Below, one piece after another: positions 7,146-16,372 of a DNA stretch of 23,808 bases. Source of the stretch: JAPLKB01 sp964429485 (GTDB taxonomy: Bacteria; Desulfobacterota; Syntrophorhabdia; Syntrophorhabdales; Syntrophorhabdaceae). The stretch spans positions 1-23,808 of the forward strand of contig CAYSBW010000029.1 of the NCBI GenBank assembly GCA_964429485.1, given 5' to 3'. The notes below the pieces were generated by a model, which searched no databases, had not been told where the DNA came from, and saw nothing but the letters and a program-made list of their open reading frames with translations. The translations under genes were made by a program, and so were the position numbers. Positions within the stretch are counted from its first letter, which is position 1. Each line of letters starts with the position of its first letter.

Positions 7146-10100
7146 ATGGATGGTTATATTATTACACTTTATCCCAAGGACTACGATGCCATACTTTTTG
7201 ATCTGGACGGCGTTTTGACAAAAACTGCAAAAGTACATGCAGCAGCCTGGAAAAAACTTTTTGATAATTTTTTGCAACGATATTATTCAGATATTAATCA
7301 ACCTTTTATCCCTTTTAATATTGATAATGACTACAAACTGTATGTTGACGGTAAGTCACGTTACGATGGTGTCACATCCTTCCTTAATTCCCGTGGAATC
7401 GAAATTCCATTCGAAAATGATGAAGATAATCCTGAAAAAGTAACTGTCCTGGCATTAGGTAAACTAAAAGACATATACTTTATGGAATACCTGAAGAACA
7501 ATGGTGTGGAACCCTATGAAGAAGCAATAAAACTGGTGTCGACACTAAGGAATCAAAATATAAAAACAGCTGTCGTATCTTCAAGTGACAATTGTGCTAT
7601 TGTGCTTGAAACAGCTGGAATAGCTCAACTTTTTGATGTGCGTGTGGACGGGATTGAAATCGCCCGACTCGGGCTCAATGGAAAACCGGCTCCTGACGCA
7701 TTTCTGGAAGCAGCACGACGTTTGAATACCAAACCATCCAGGGCAGTTGTTGTTGAAGATGCAATCGTTGGAGTCGAAGCAGGGAGAGCAGGTAAATTCG
7801 GTTGTGTCATAGGTGTTGATTATAATGGACAATCACTGGCTCTTAGAAAAGCTGGCGCTGATACTGTTGTAACATCCCTGTCACAGGTAAAAATTGCATC
7901 AGAGCCACCTCAGGCATGGACACTGACTTTTGATGAATTCGATACAAACCATGAGGGCATCCGTGAATCACTATGTACTCTGGGGAACGGGTTTTTTGCA
8001 ACACGCGCATCCTCACCCTGGTCAACAGCAGACAATGTTCACTACCCCGGCACATATATTGCTGGTGGTTACAATCGGCTCACCACTGATATTGCAAACA
8101 GATTTATAGAAAACGAAGATCTTGTTAATTTTTCCAACTGGCTGCCACTGGAATTGTATATTGCCGATCAGGATAAATTTGATGAAAGAACAGCCACTCT
8201 ACTGAATTATCACCAGCAACTTGACATCAAAAAGGGTATGCTATTCAGGACAATACGGTTTGAAGATAAGGGAGGAAGGCGCACTTTGTTGAAAGAAAAA
8301 CGCCTTGTCTCAATGAGCAATATGCATCTCGCTGCTATGGAAATTTCAATTACAGCAGAAAACTGGTCGGGAAATTTGACTGTCCGTTCAGCTCTTGACG
8401 GTCGTATTGTTAACAAAGGTGCAAAGCTATATAGCAAATTCAATAATAGACATCTGAAGCCTCTTTCCGGTAAAATAATCTCTGAAGACAGTATATGTCT
8501 CCATGTATGTACCTGTCAGTCAAATATTCAAGTTGTCCAGGCAGCACGAACGCAGGCATTCTTACATGGAAATTCTCTCAATGTTGATCGTAAAGTGATT
8601 CAGGAACCGGGATACATTGGACAGGAATTAAAATTCAACATAGAAGAAGGAGAAACATTAACCATAGAGAAAGTGGTTTCTCTCTATACTTCACGTGATC
8701 ATGCTATCTCTGAATGCAATCTGGAAGCAAACAAAACAATCGTTCGGACTGGTCGCTTCGATGAAATTATGGCATCTCATATTCTGACATGGAAACATTT
8801 GTGGAACCGATTTGATGTTCATATACATCAGACACATCCAGGATTCAGTTTGAATGTTCAAATGCTGTTGAGGCTGAATATGTTTCACCTGCTTCAGACG
8901 GTATCACTCCATTCTATCGGCCTTGATATTGGTGTGCCTGCAAGAGGCTGGACGGGCGAGGCATACCAGGGACATGTCTTTTGGGATGAACTCTTTATCT
9001 TTCCTTTTTTCAACTATCGGATGCCTGAAATTACAAGATCACTTCTAATGTACCGCTACCGGCGCCTTAATGAAGCTCGTGCTGCTGCCCGGGAAGCTGG
9101 ATTAAAGGGTGCAATGTTTCCCTGGCAGAGCGCAAGTAACGGTGAAGAAGAAACACAAATTTACAACCTCAATCACCGTTCCCAGCGCTGGGTACCTGAT
9201 AATTCCTATTTACAACGTCATGTCGGGAGTGCTGTTGCATATAATGTATGGCAATATTTCCAGGTAACAAGAGACATGGAATTTCTGAATTTTTATGGTG
9301 CGGAACTTATTCTTGAAATTGCACGTTTCTGGTCAAGCATTGCAACATTCAATGAAATACGTGGACGTTATGAAATACACGGTGTCATGGGCCCTGATGA
9401 GTTCCATGAAGGGTATCCCAATGCATCCAAACCTGGCCTTAGCAATAATGCCTATACCAATATAATGGCTGTCTGGGTACTTTGCAGAGCAATTGAAATA
9501 CTTAATTTTCTCCCTGACATTCGCCGCTCTGAACTTATGATAAAGCTCAATTTATCCTCAGAAGAAATATCCCACTGGGATGAAATCAGTCGCAAAATGT
9601 TTGTTCCTTTTCATGATGACGGAATTATCAGCCAGTTTGAAGGTTATAATGAATTAATTGAGTTTGACTGGGATGCATATCGTAAAAAATATGGTAACAT
9701 CCAACGACTTGATCTGATTCTTGAAGCTGAAAATGACAGTCCCAATAATTACAAACTATCCAAACAGGCAGATGTATTAATGTTATTTTACGTATTCTCA
9801 GCAGACGAACTTGATGAAATATTTTCCCGTCTTGGCTATAAATTTGAACATGAGACAATCCCTAAAAGTATTGACTATTATGCTGCCCGTTCATCCCATG
9901 GCTCAACACTATGTCGCGTAGTTCATGCCTGGGTGCTGGCACGTTCTGATCGCCCAAGAGCAATGACTTTTTTTGCTGACGCACTTCAAAGCGATGTTTC
10001 AGATATCCAGCAGGGCACCACGGCGGAAGGAATACATCTTGGGGCCATGGCTGGAACTGTTGATCTAATCCAGCGCGTATCAACCGGGATTGAGGTTAAA

Positions 10101-10325
10101 GGAGATATTTTATACCTTAATCCTGGACTTCCGATAGAAATGGAACGCCTTGATATGCGTATACGATACAGAGGACATTCACTTGATTTGCAACTCACTT
10201 GTGATTCTCTTGTAATTTACAGTCATGGAAGTGATGCAGCGCCAATCTCTCTGTCTGTTGAAGGCAAAATTACTCAATTTAATGCCGGCGCTACTCGTAA
10301 ATTTAATTTGGAAAAAAGAGGTTAG
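7146..10325 (+). CDS. Fusion of beta-phosphoglucomutase-like HAD domain and GH65 disaccharide phosphorylase
   Basis: Two enzymes in one cytoplasmic chain. Residues about 12-250 are a HAD-family beta-phosphoglucomutase: FDLDGVLT (nucleophile Asp19, Asp21), a cap domain, VVSSS (around 145), Lys180 in NGKPAPDAF, and VVVEDA with Glu204/Asp205. From Trp258 a glycoside hydrolase family 65 phosphorylase begins: TLTFDEFDTNHEGIRESL, TLGNGFFATRAS, the (alpha/alpha)6 barrel with ARGWTGEAYQGHVFWDELF, the general acid Glu752 in MGPDEFHE, KQADVLM, and the phosphate-binding SSHGS with His918. Family knowledge: GH65 enzymes split trehalose, maltose, kojibiose or nigerose with phosphate into beta-glucose 1-phosphate plus glucose, and beta-PGM turns that product into glucose 6-phosphate. 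The fusion would therefore channel the intermediate. The exact disaccharide cannot be assigned. All listed catalytic residues are present. The ATG follows ATGAGGATTATATAA, in which AGGA is an acceptable ribosome-binding site. The gene ends 24 bp from the convergent lolD. Confidence 0.92.
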   Translation: MDGYIITLYPKDYDAILFDLDGVLTKTAKVHAAAWKKLFDNFLQRYYSDINQPFIPFNIDNDYKLYVDGKSRYDGVTSFLNSRGIEIPFENDEDNPEKVTVLALGKLKDIYFMEYLKNNGVEPYEEAIKLVSTLRNQNIKTAVVSSSDNCAIVLETAGIAQLFDVRVDGIEIARLGLNGKPAPDAFLEAARRLNTKPSRAVVVEDAIVGVEAGRAGKFGCVIGVDYNGQSLALRKAGADTVVTSLSQVKIASEPPQAWTLTFDEFDTNHEGIRESLCTLGNGFFATRASSPWSTADNVHYPGTYIAGGYNRLTTDIANRFIENEDLVNFSNWLPLELYIADQDKFDERTATLLNYHQQLDIKKGMLFRTIRFEDKGGRRTLLKEKRLVSMSNMHLAAMEISITAENWSGNLTVRSALDGRIVNKGAKLYSKFNNRHLKPLSGKIISEDSICLHVCTCQSNIQVVQAARTQAFLHGNSLNVDRKVIQEPGYIGQELKFNIEEGETLTIEKVVSLYTSRDHAISECNLEANKTIVRTGRFDEIMASHILTWKHLWNRFDVHIHQTHPGFSLNVQMLLRLNMFHLLQTVSLHSIGLDIGVPARGWTGEAYQGHVFWDELFIFPFFNYRMPEITRSLLMYRYRRLNEARAAAREAGLKGAMFPWQSASNGEEETQIYNLNHRSQRWVPDNSYLQRHVGSAVAYNVWQYFQVTRDMEFLNFYGAELILEIARFWSSIATFNEIRGRYEIHGVMGPDEFHEGYPNASKPGLSNNAYTNIMAVWVLCRAIEILNFLPDIRRSELMIKLNLSSEEISHWDEISRKMFVPFHDDGIISQFEGYNELIEFDWDAYRKKYGNIQRLDLILEAENDSPNNYKLSKQADVLMLFYVFSADELDEIFSRLGYKFEHETIPKSIDYYAARSSHGSTLCRVVHAWVLARSDRPRAMTFFADALQSDVSDIQQGTTAEGIHLGAMAGTVDLIQRVSTGIEVKGDILYLNPGLPIEMERLDMRIRYRGHSLDLQLTCDSLVIYSHGSDAAPISLSVEGKITQFNAGATRKFNLEKRG

Positions 10326-10349
10326 ATTGAGTTAGATAATGAATGATAC

Positions 10350-11030
10350 TTATAGGTAGAAGAGTTCTCCGTCAACCATATTTAACCTTCTGGTTCCTAT
10401 AGTGCCTATTTCCGGATCATGGGTAACAAGAATAAGTGTGGATGAAAGTCTATCATTTATTGATAAAATATAGTCGAGTACTTCCCGTCCTGTTTTTCTA
10501 TCAAGGTTACCTGTCGGTTCATCTGCGAGAATTATCTCAGGTTCATTAACAAGGGCCCTTGCAATTGCAACTCTTTGCTGCTCGCCACCTGACAGTTCTC
10601 CTGGCCGGTGTTTCTTTCTATTTGAAAGCCCCATGATTTCAAGAAATTCCTCTGCTCGCTTCAATGCTTCTGTCTCCTTTACACGGCGTATCATGAGAGG
10701 AATCATTATGTTTTCAATAACATTGAAATCCTGGAGTAAATGATAAAATTGAAAAACAAAACCTATTTTTTCATTTCTGAATACGCTTGATTCTTCTTCA
10801 GTAAAATCCCGTATACTTTGGCCTTTGAAATAAATCTCTCCTTCAGTAGGAGCATCCAGAGTTCCGAGTATATGGAGTAATGTGCTTTTCCCTGCACCTG
10901 AAGGTCCCATAATTGTAATAAATTCCCTCTTATCTATGGTCAGGTCTATACCCTTCAGAACATTAACTTCAAGACCGTTTTTATTAAATCTTTTTTTAAG
11001 TCCCGACACACTCATAACAGGCTCACTCAT
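10350..11030 (-). CDS. lolD: Lipoprotein-releasing ABC transporter ATPase LolD
   Basis: ATPase that powers release of outer-membrane lipoproteins from the inner membrane to the LolA chaperone. Motifs in order: Walker A GPSGAGKST (residues 42-50), the Q-loop in FVFQFYHLL (around 94), signature LSGGEQQ (146-152), Walker B IILADE (166-171), and the switch His in LVTHD. EPTGNLD after Walker B is typical of the LolD/MacB exporter subgroup. The length of 226 is normal. The ATG overlaps the end of the LolC/E gene by 8 bp, so translation is probably coupled. LolD and MacB ATPases look alike; the LolC/E-type partner and the missing periplasmic adaptor favour LolD. Confidence 0.93.
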   Translation of the reverse strand: MSEPVMSVSGLKKRFNKNGLEVNVLKGIDLTIDKREFITIMGPSGAGKSTLLHILGTLDAPTEGEIYFKGQSIRDFTEEESSVFRNEKIGFVFQFYHLLQDFNVIENIMIPLMIRRVKETEALKRAEEFLEIMGLSNRKKHRPGELSGGEQQRVAIARALVNEPEIILADEPTGNLDRKTGREVLDYILSINDRLSSTLILVTHDPEIGTIGTRRLNMVDGELFYL

Positions 11031-12258
11031 ACCTTAACGCCTCCACCGGATCAATTTTTGAAGCCTTATACGAAGGATATAGGGTGGAAAGCGTACAGAT
11101 AATCATTGTTGTTGATGCTATGAGAAAAACATCAAAAACACTGATCATCATAGGCAATGTAGTTACATAATATACATCAGGCGCCAATTTAATAATCTGG
11201 AATCTTCTCTGAATTTCACATATCATGTAACCACTCAAGGAACCAATCAGGGCACCTACAACACCTATAGCAATGCCTTCTATCATGAATATCTTTATAA
11301 TACTTTTCTTTTTTGCACCCATAGCCTTAAGGATTGCTATATCCTTTTTCTTTTCCTTGACTGTCATAACAAGAGAACTGATTATATTGAAACTTGCCAC
11401 TAAAATTACAAGGGCAAGAATGATAAACATAGCGATCTTTTCAAGCTTTAGTGCTGAAAAAAGATTTTTGTTCATTTCTATCCAGGTTTTTCCAAAATAC
11501 TCAAAACCAAGTTTTTTTCCTATTTCATTCCTTACAGCATCTGCCCGGTACACATCCTTTAATTTTATTTCTATGCCAGTTGCACCTGCTCCTATAATTT
11601 CTTCCACATCCTTAAGCGGCATAATAATAAGGGAATTGTCAATTTCGTACATACCTGTCTCAAATATACCACCTACCCTGACTCTCACAGTCTCAGGAAT
11701 TGCCCCCATTGGAGATACACCTCCAAAAGGAACCATAACGGAAAATACATCACCAGACACTAATCCCATTTGCTTTGCAAGTTCTTTCCCTATAAGTACG
11801 TTTCCTTGATTGTCAAGAATTTTAGTATTTCCTTCTTTCAACAAATTATTCATAAATCTTATATCTTCAGCATTCAAACCCTTCACAACAACACCTGATA
11901 ATTGTCTACCGCTTTGAACCATGGCCTGGAATGACACGAAGGGAAATGCATGTGCAACCCCTTCAACTTCTTTTATTGTCTTTACGAGTTTAGCAGGCTC
12001 TTGTATATCTCTGTTAATGCTCATTACAAGTATGTGAGGATTTATACCGAGTATACGTTCCCTGATTTCATTCTGAAATCCTGTCATTACAGCAATAACA
12101 AGAATCAGGGCCAAAACACCTATTGCAATACCAACAACGGAAATCCAGGTGGTAAAGGATATAAATGCTTCTTTTCTTTTAGACCTGAGGTATCGCAGAC
12201 CTATTGTTGTTTCATAGTTCATTATCTTTATCTTTGACAATTTTGTTTTTAGAATCAT
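11023..12258 (-). CDS. lolC: Lipoprotein-releasing ABC transporter permease LolC/LolE
   Basis: Inner-membrane subunit that opens towards the periplasm to extract mature lipoproteins. The N-terminus reads IGLRYLRSKRKEAFISF, which is the LolC/E signature, then TM1 (about 37-62), a periplasmic domain of about 210 residues, and three C-terminal TM helices (about 280-300, 323-345, 375-395). LKAMGAKKKSIIKIF between the TM helices is the coupling-helix region facing LolD, and the protein ends YKASKIDPVEALRYE, a nearly invariant ending for the family. The start at 12258 overlaps the lysS stop as ATGA, suggesting coupling; an internal ATG at 12222 (MNYETTIGLRYL) would give a more usual N-terminus. Only one LolC/E-type permease is encoded, as in bacteria whose complex has a single permease type. 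No bamA follows, although lol genes in related bacteria are often near it. Confidence 0.93.
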   Translation of the reverse strand: MILKTKLSKIKIMNYETTIGLRYLRSKRKEAFISFTTWISVVGIAIGVLALILVIAVMTGFQNEIRERILGINPHILVMSINRDIQEPAKLVKTIKEVEGVAHAFPFVSFQAMVQSGRQLSGVVVKGLNAEDIRFMNNLLKEGNTKILDNQGNVLIGKELAKQMGLVSGDVFSVMVPFGGVSPMGAIPETVRVRVGGIFETGMYEIDNSLIIMPLKDVEEIIGAGATGIEIKLKDVYRADAVRNEIGKKLGFEYFGKTWIEMNKNLFSALKLEKIAMFIILALVILVASFNIISSLVMTVKEKKKDIAILKAMGAKKKSIIKIFMIEGIAIGVVGALIGSLSGYMICEIQRRFQIIKLAPDVYYVTTLPMMISVFDVFLIASTTMIICTLSTLYPSYKASKIDPVEALRYE

Positions 12259-13718
12259 GGCTTAAGCAATGGAAAGAAAATTACTTCCCTTATTGAAGGT
12301 GAATCTGTAAGGAGCATTACAAGCCTGTCAATACCGATACCCTCTCCTGCTGTTGGTGGAAGACCGTATTCAAGTGCAGTTATATAATCCTCATCCATCA
12401 TTGAACCTTCTTCTTTTTCCCTGATTTGATCCTCAAATCTTGATCTCTGATCTTCAGGATCATTTAACTCATTGAAACCGTTGGCTATTTCCATGCCATT
12501 AATGTACATTTCAAACCTCTCTGTAAAGGCAGGATTATCTTTGCTTCTCTTTGCAAGAGGTGATGATTCTACAGGATAGCGGGTGATAAAAGTCGGCTGT
12601 ATCAACTGTTTCTCACAGAGTTCTTCGAAAAGTTTTGTTAGAAGCTTTCCCTTTGTTTCTTTTTCTGCGCCTTCTATTTGTAGCTCCTTTGCATATGATG
12701 CAAGCCATTTTATATCGTTCAATCGGTCAGGATCCAATCCTCCAAGATCACATAGTGCTTCCTCCATGGTAATTTTCTTCCATGGAGGTGTAAAATCTAT
12801 CTCCCTGTCACCACAGGCAAGATTGTAAGTTCCATAAAGCTTTTTTACCAGTGACGAAACCATATCCTCGGTAAAATTCATTAGATCTTCATAGGTGGCA
12901 TATGCCTGATAAAATTCGATCATAGTGAATTCAGGATTATGTCTTACAGAAACACCCTCATTTCTGAAACTTCTGTTTATCTCAAACACCCTTTCGAAAC
13001 CACCAACTACGAGTCTTTTTAAATACAATTCCGGTGCTACCCTGAGATAGAGATCCATATTCAAAGCATTATGGTGTGTGATAAAGGGCTTTGCAGTTGC
13101 ACCACCTGAAATTGTATGCATCATAGGCGTTTCAACCTCAATAAAATCTTTCATTAAAAAATAGTTTCTTATAAATTCGATTATTTTTGCTCTTTTTATA
13201 AATATATCCCTTGCCCTTTCATTTACAATAAGATCAAGATATCTCTTTCTGTATCGCTCTTCAACATCTTTCAGTCCATGCCATTTCTCAGGCAAAGGAC
13301 GAAGTGATTTGGTAAGAAGCTTTATATTCTCAGCAAGAATGGTCAATTCCCCTGTTTTTGTTCTGAATAGTCTGCCTTCGATACCAACAATATCGCAGAT
13401 GTCAAATTTTTTAAAAATACTGTATTCAGGAGATTTGAGCATATCTTTTCTTACATATGCCTGTATTCTGCCTTTCCTGTCCTGAATATGGATGAAACTG
13501 CTCTTGCCAAAATCCCTGAAGGCAAGAATTCTTCCTGCAACACTTATAGGTTCTTCAATTTTCTCAAGTTCATCATGGGAAATATTGCCAAATTTCTTCT
13601 CAATATCAGTTGTTGTCAGATAAGAAGCATTATCCTGAGGATATGTTTCGACACCTATATCCCTGAGAGCTTTTTCTTTCTCTTTTCTTACGGAAACTAA
13701 TTCATTAACAGGCTCCAT
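12255..13718 (-). CDS. lysS: Lysyl-tRNA synthetase, class II
   Basis: Charges tRNA-Lys. An N-terminal OB-fold anticodon-binding domain (about residues 55-150, VAGRILAFRDFGKSSFIHIQD) precedes the class II catalytic core. Motif 1 lies around FIEVETPMM, motif 2 is FRNEGVSVRHNPEF with Arg252, and motif 3 is GIGIDRLVMLLTDSPSIREV near the C-terminus. SGGATAKPFITHHNALNMD and ANGFNELNDPEDQ are bacterial LysS marks. The length of 487 is typical. The start is fixed by AAGGAG 5 nt before the ATG. lysS leads the run lysS-lolC-lolD, a neighbourhood I know from other Deltaproteobacteria. Confidence 0.97.
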   Translation of the reverse strand: MEPVNELVSVRKEKEKALRDIGVETYPQDNASYLTTTDIEKKFGNISHDELEKIEEPISVAGRILAFRDFGKSSFIHIQDRKGRIQAYVRKDMLKSPEYSIFKKFDICDIVGIEGRLFRTKTGELTILAENIKLLTKSLRPLPEKWHGLKDVEERYRKRYLDLIVNERARDIFIKRAKIIEFIRNYFLMKDFIEVETPMMHTISGGATAKPFITHHNALNMDLYLRVAPELYLKRLVVGGFERVFEINRSFRNEGVSVRHNPEFTMIEFYQAYATYEDLMNFTEDMVSSLVKKLYGTYNLACGDREIDFTPPWKKITMEEALCDLGGLDPDRLNDIKWLASYAKELQIEGAEKETKGKLLTKLFEELCEKQLIQPTFITRYPVESSPLAKRSKDNPAFTERFEMYINGMEIANGFNELNDPEDQRSRFEDQIREKEEGSMMDEDYITALEYGLPPTAGEGIGIDRLVMLLTDSPSIREVIFFPLLKP

Positions 13719-13816
13719 CTATTTCTCCTTAAAAAATCACAGTAAAATCTTTATCATCGATGATTACCCGAAAGGACAATAAATTAATATCAACGATAAA
13801 AATAATTCTTTTGTAT

Positions 13817-15085
13817 TTATAACTCCACTATAACATCGTAATCGAGAGTTTTCACTATCGTGGCATCTCTTATTTCTCCAGTAATACATGACCCTTTAAT
13901 GAAAGCCATTCCATCTATATCAGGAGCCTGGATTATAAGCCTTCCTGCCATATACCCACCCTCTTTTCCCTCAACTACTACTTTCATTTTTCTTCCTATA
14001 AATCTTTTCAACCTCTGTTTTGAAATATCATTCTGTATAGCCATTACCGTGTTATATCTTTCATTTTTAATTCCCTTCCTGAATTGTCCCTTAAGTTTTG
14101 AGGCTTTCGTACCCTCTTCTCTGGAATACATAAAAGCTCCAAGCATATCAAATTCCCATTCTTTTATAAAATCAGAAAGCCTTAAAAACTCATCTTCAGT
14201 TTCACCTGGAAAACCCACAATAACAGTAGTTCTCAATATGGCATCAGGAATTTTATTTCTTATTTTTCCAAATAATTCTTCAAGGTATCTTTTGCTATAC
14301 CCTCTGCCCATTTTTGCAAGAACATTATCTTCCGAATGCTGGATAGGTATATCCAGATATTTAATAATTCTGTCTTCGTTGCAAAAAAGATCAATTAAAT
14401 CCTCATTTATCCCTCTTGGATGCATATAAAGTAATCTCAGAAAATAATCGCCCTTTACAGAAAGAAGGTTGACCAGTAATTCCCTCAGACTTAGATTCTC
14501 ATGTTTACCATAGGAAGTAATATCCTGACCGATTATGTTTATTTCTCTGAAGCCTTGCGCTAAAAGCCATTCAAGCTCTTCTCTGATGCTTTCCATACTT
14601 CTGCTACGGAGACTCCCTCTTATATCCGGCACAGTACAATAACTGCACCTGTTATCACATCCTTCCTGAATTTTTAGATACGCAGTAGGTCTGGCTGTAA
14701 GAACTTTTCTGGGAAAAGTTTCTGAAAAAAGACCTTGCCTCCAAAAAAATCCTTTTTTGTCGATGAGCTTCCCAATTTCATTATAAAAATTCCTGCCCAC
14801 AAAAAGATCAACCTCTGGAAGTAATTCCTGTAATTTTTCTCCGTAACGTTCAACAAGACACCCTGTTACTACAAGTTTTTTATTATGACCTTGTAGGTTA
14901 ATTTTTTCCGCAAGTATTATTTCAATGGATTCCTTTACAGCATCTGTAATAAAAGCACAGGTATTAATAATAACCGTATCATGCTCCTCGGAAACTATAT
15001 TACCCTTTTCTTCAAGACTTGCTGTAATATATTCTGATTCTACAAGGTTTTTTGGACAGCCAAGACTGATGATTTTAAATCGCAA
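13817..15085 (-). CDS. rimO: Ribosomal protein S12 methylthiotransferase RimO
   Basis: Radical SAM enzyme that adds a methylthio group to the conserved Asp of ribosomal protein S12. The N-terminal UPF0004 domain carries cluster cysteines in ISLGCPKNLVESE (Cys10), INTCAFI and VTGCLVERY. The radical SAM cluster is CDNRCSYC with Cys143, Cys147 and Cys150. A TRAM domain closes the protein. SLGCPKN separates RimO from its paralogue MiaB. 422 residues fits. The start codon is TTG (15085-15083), with GGAG 11 nt upstream; the conserved FKIISLGCPKN begins at residue 3, so no later start is credible. The gene lies upstream of lysS with a 98 bp gap. Confidence 0.95.
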   Translation of the reverse strand: MRFKIISLGCPKNLVESEYITASLEEKGNIVSEEHDTVIINTCAFITDAVKESIEIILAEKINLQGHNKKLVVTGCLVERYGEKLQELLPEVDLFVGRNFYNEIGKLIDKKGFFWRQGLFSETFPRKVLTARPTAYLKIQEGCDNRCSYCTVPDIRGSLRSRSMESIREELEWLLAQGFREINIIGQDITSYGKHENLSLRELLVNLLSVKGDYFLRLLYMHPRGINEDLIDLFCNEDRIIKYLDIPIQHSEDNVLAKMGRGYSKRYLEELFGKIRNKIPDAILRTTVIVGFPGETEDEFLRLSDFIKEWEFDMLGAFMYSREEGTKASKLKGQFRKGIKNERYNTVMAIQNDISKQRLKRFIGRKMKVVVEGKEGGYMAGRLIIQAPDIDGMAFIKGSCITGEIRDATIVKTLDYDVIVEL

Positions 15086-15187
15086 TAGCTAATATTCTCC
15101 GTTTTTTCTCTAACATTAATTTACAATACTTTGTTCGTGAAGTAAACCGTGAACGGCAGTGGGGCTAAACAACAGCAAGGAAATTTA

Positions 15188-16372
15188 TTAGTTTTTAGTA
15201 TGTTTCAGGAAATATGTGGACAGATATGCAAAAGATGCAAGAAAGGCTGATGGTGTTGAAATAAAGAGGAGTCCCTTTTCAACCGAATAATGATCACCCA
15301 TATACCCTATTGCTATCGGCGCCGATGATGCCGCAGCATATGCAAGGGTAGTAATAACTCCAAGGGCAAGGCCCTTAAAAGATGGAAAAAAGAGACCTGC
15401 AAATGTCCATAATGTCCCCATGACTGCAGCAGCTATAAAACCAGCCTGAAAAGTAAATAATGATCTTAAAACAATGTTGTCCACATACAATATAAGCAAA
15501 AAAGATGTACCGAGAATAATTCCGCATGCTATGCCTACCGGTCGATAATCAAGCTTATCAGAAACCCATCCAAGAATAGGTCTTCCTATAAACTGTCCTA
15601 CTCCGTACATGCCTGCTACAAAACCTGCAACAGTTGTAGTCACTCCCGCTTCTGTTTTTAAAAAAACAGGATACCACATTGTAAAACCGAACTCACAGGA
15701 TACCTGAAACATAGCAGTAAGACTCAACAAAACGAGCATCATTAAATTGGCAGGCTTGAGTATGGCCTTATCAAAAATAGCACTGGTAGGGGATTTTTTT
15801 ATTTCCTCCGGCCAGGTAAATATGTGAAAAAATGCAATAGCTAAACCTACCAGGCCCGTTATAATAAATGGTATGCGCCAACTTCCTGTGAAATCAAGAA
15901 GAAAACCTGATAATGCCGGCCCCACAAACCATCCCAATGAAGAACCTGAGGAAATGGCAGTTAAGAAAAACCCCGGTCTTTCCGGAAAAAGTTCAAGGGT
16001 AAATGCAAGAAGAGTAATAAAATAAAAAGGTTCTACCAATCCGGTAATAAATCTGGCGATAAAGAGGAAAGTAGGTCCTGTTGCAAACCCTGATATTATT
16101 GTGAGGATTGAAAATCCAAAAATACCGAATAATATGACAATTTTCCTTCCATATCTGTCTGATAAAATACCGGCAAGAATAGGTGTAAACATATATCCCC
16201 ATAAAGATCCTGTACCAATAATACCAAGACTGGTTTTGTCAGAATTAAAAGCTTCCATAAGCGAAGGAATCAATGGACCAAAAATCCAGCGCTGGGCAAA
16301 ATAAATAAGCCCTCCTGCCCAGGCAACAAAAAAGAAAATAAAACGTTTTGATGTTTTTGATTTGTATGTCAT
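15188..16372 (-). CDS. Major facilitator superfamily transporter
   Basis: Twelve-helix secondary transporter for an unknown small molecule. The MFS loop 2-3 signature is present as GILSDRYGRKIVIL (around residues 64-77), with a weaker counterpart GWVSDKLDYRP in the second half. The central cytoplasmic loop (WPEEIKKSPTSAIFDK) splits two six-helix halves. A charged Arg at the start (FAQRWIFGPLIPSL) and Glu in TM4 (GLVEPFYF) may face the substrate path. 394 residues is short but complete. It faces away from the flavoenzyme gene across 436 bp, and the shared control region suggests, but does not prove, that it imports or exports that enzyme's substrate or product. Subfamily cannot be assigned by eye. 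Confidence 0.9.
   Translation of the reverse strand: MTYKSKTSKRFIFFFVAWAGGLIYFAQRWIFGPLIPSLMEAFNSDKTSLGIIGTGSLWGYMFTPILAGILSDRYGRKIVILFGIFGFSILTIISGFATGPTFLFIARFITGLVEPFYFITLLAFTLELFPERPGFFLTAISSGSSLGWFVGPALSGFLLDFTGSWRIPFIITGLVGLAIAFFHIFTWPEEIKKSPTSAIFDKAILKPANLMMLVLLSLTAMFQVSCEFGFTMWYPVFLKTEAGVTTTVAGFVAGMYGVGQFIGRPILGWVSDKLDYRPVGIACGIILGTSFLLILYVDNIVLRSLFTFQAGFIAAAVMGTLWTFAGLFFPSFKGLALGVITTLAYAAASSAPIAIGYMGDHYSVEKGLLFISTPSAFLASFAYLSTYFLKHTKN

Noticed and set aside
11273..11809. 178-codon plus-strand open frame.
   Set aside because: Antisense to the LolC/E permease, low-complexity hydrophobic translation, no ribosome-binding site.
13753..13764. 12 bp perfect palindrome ATCATCGATGAT upstream of lysS.
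   Set aside because: Could overlap a weak promoter, but a 12 bp palindrome with no conserved partner is not enough to call an operator; no T-box-like leader is visible.
13860..14429. 189-codon plus-strand open frame.
   Set aside because: It is wholly antisense to the conserved rimO gene and its Ser/Pro/Ile-rich translation is typical of a complement-strand artefact.
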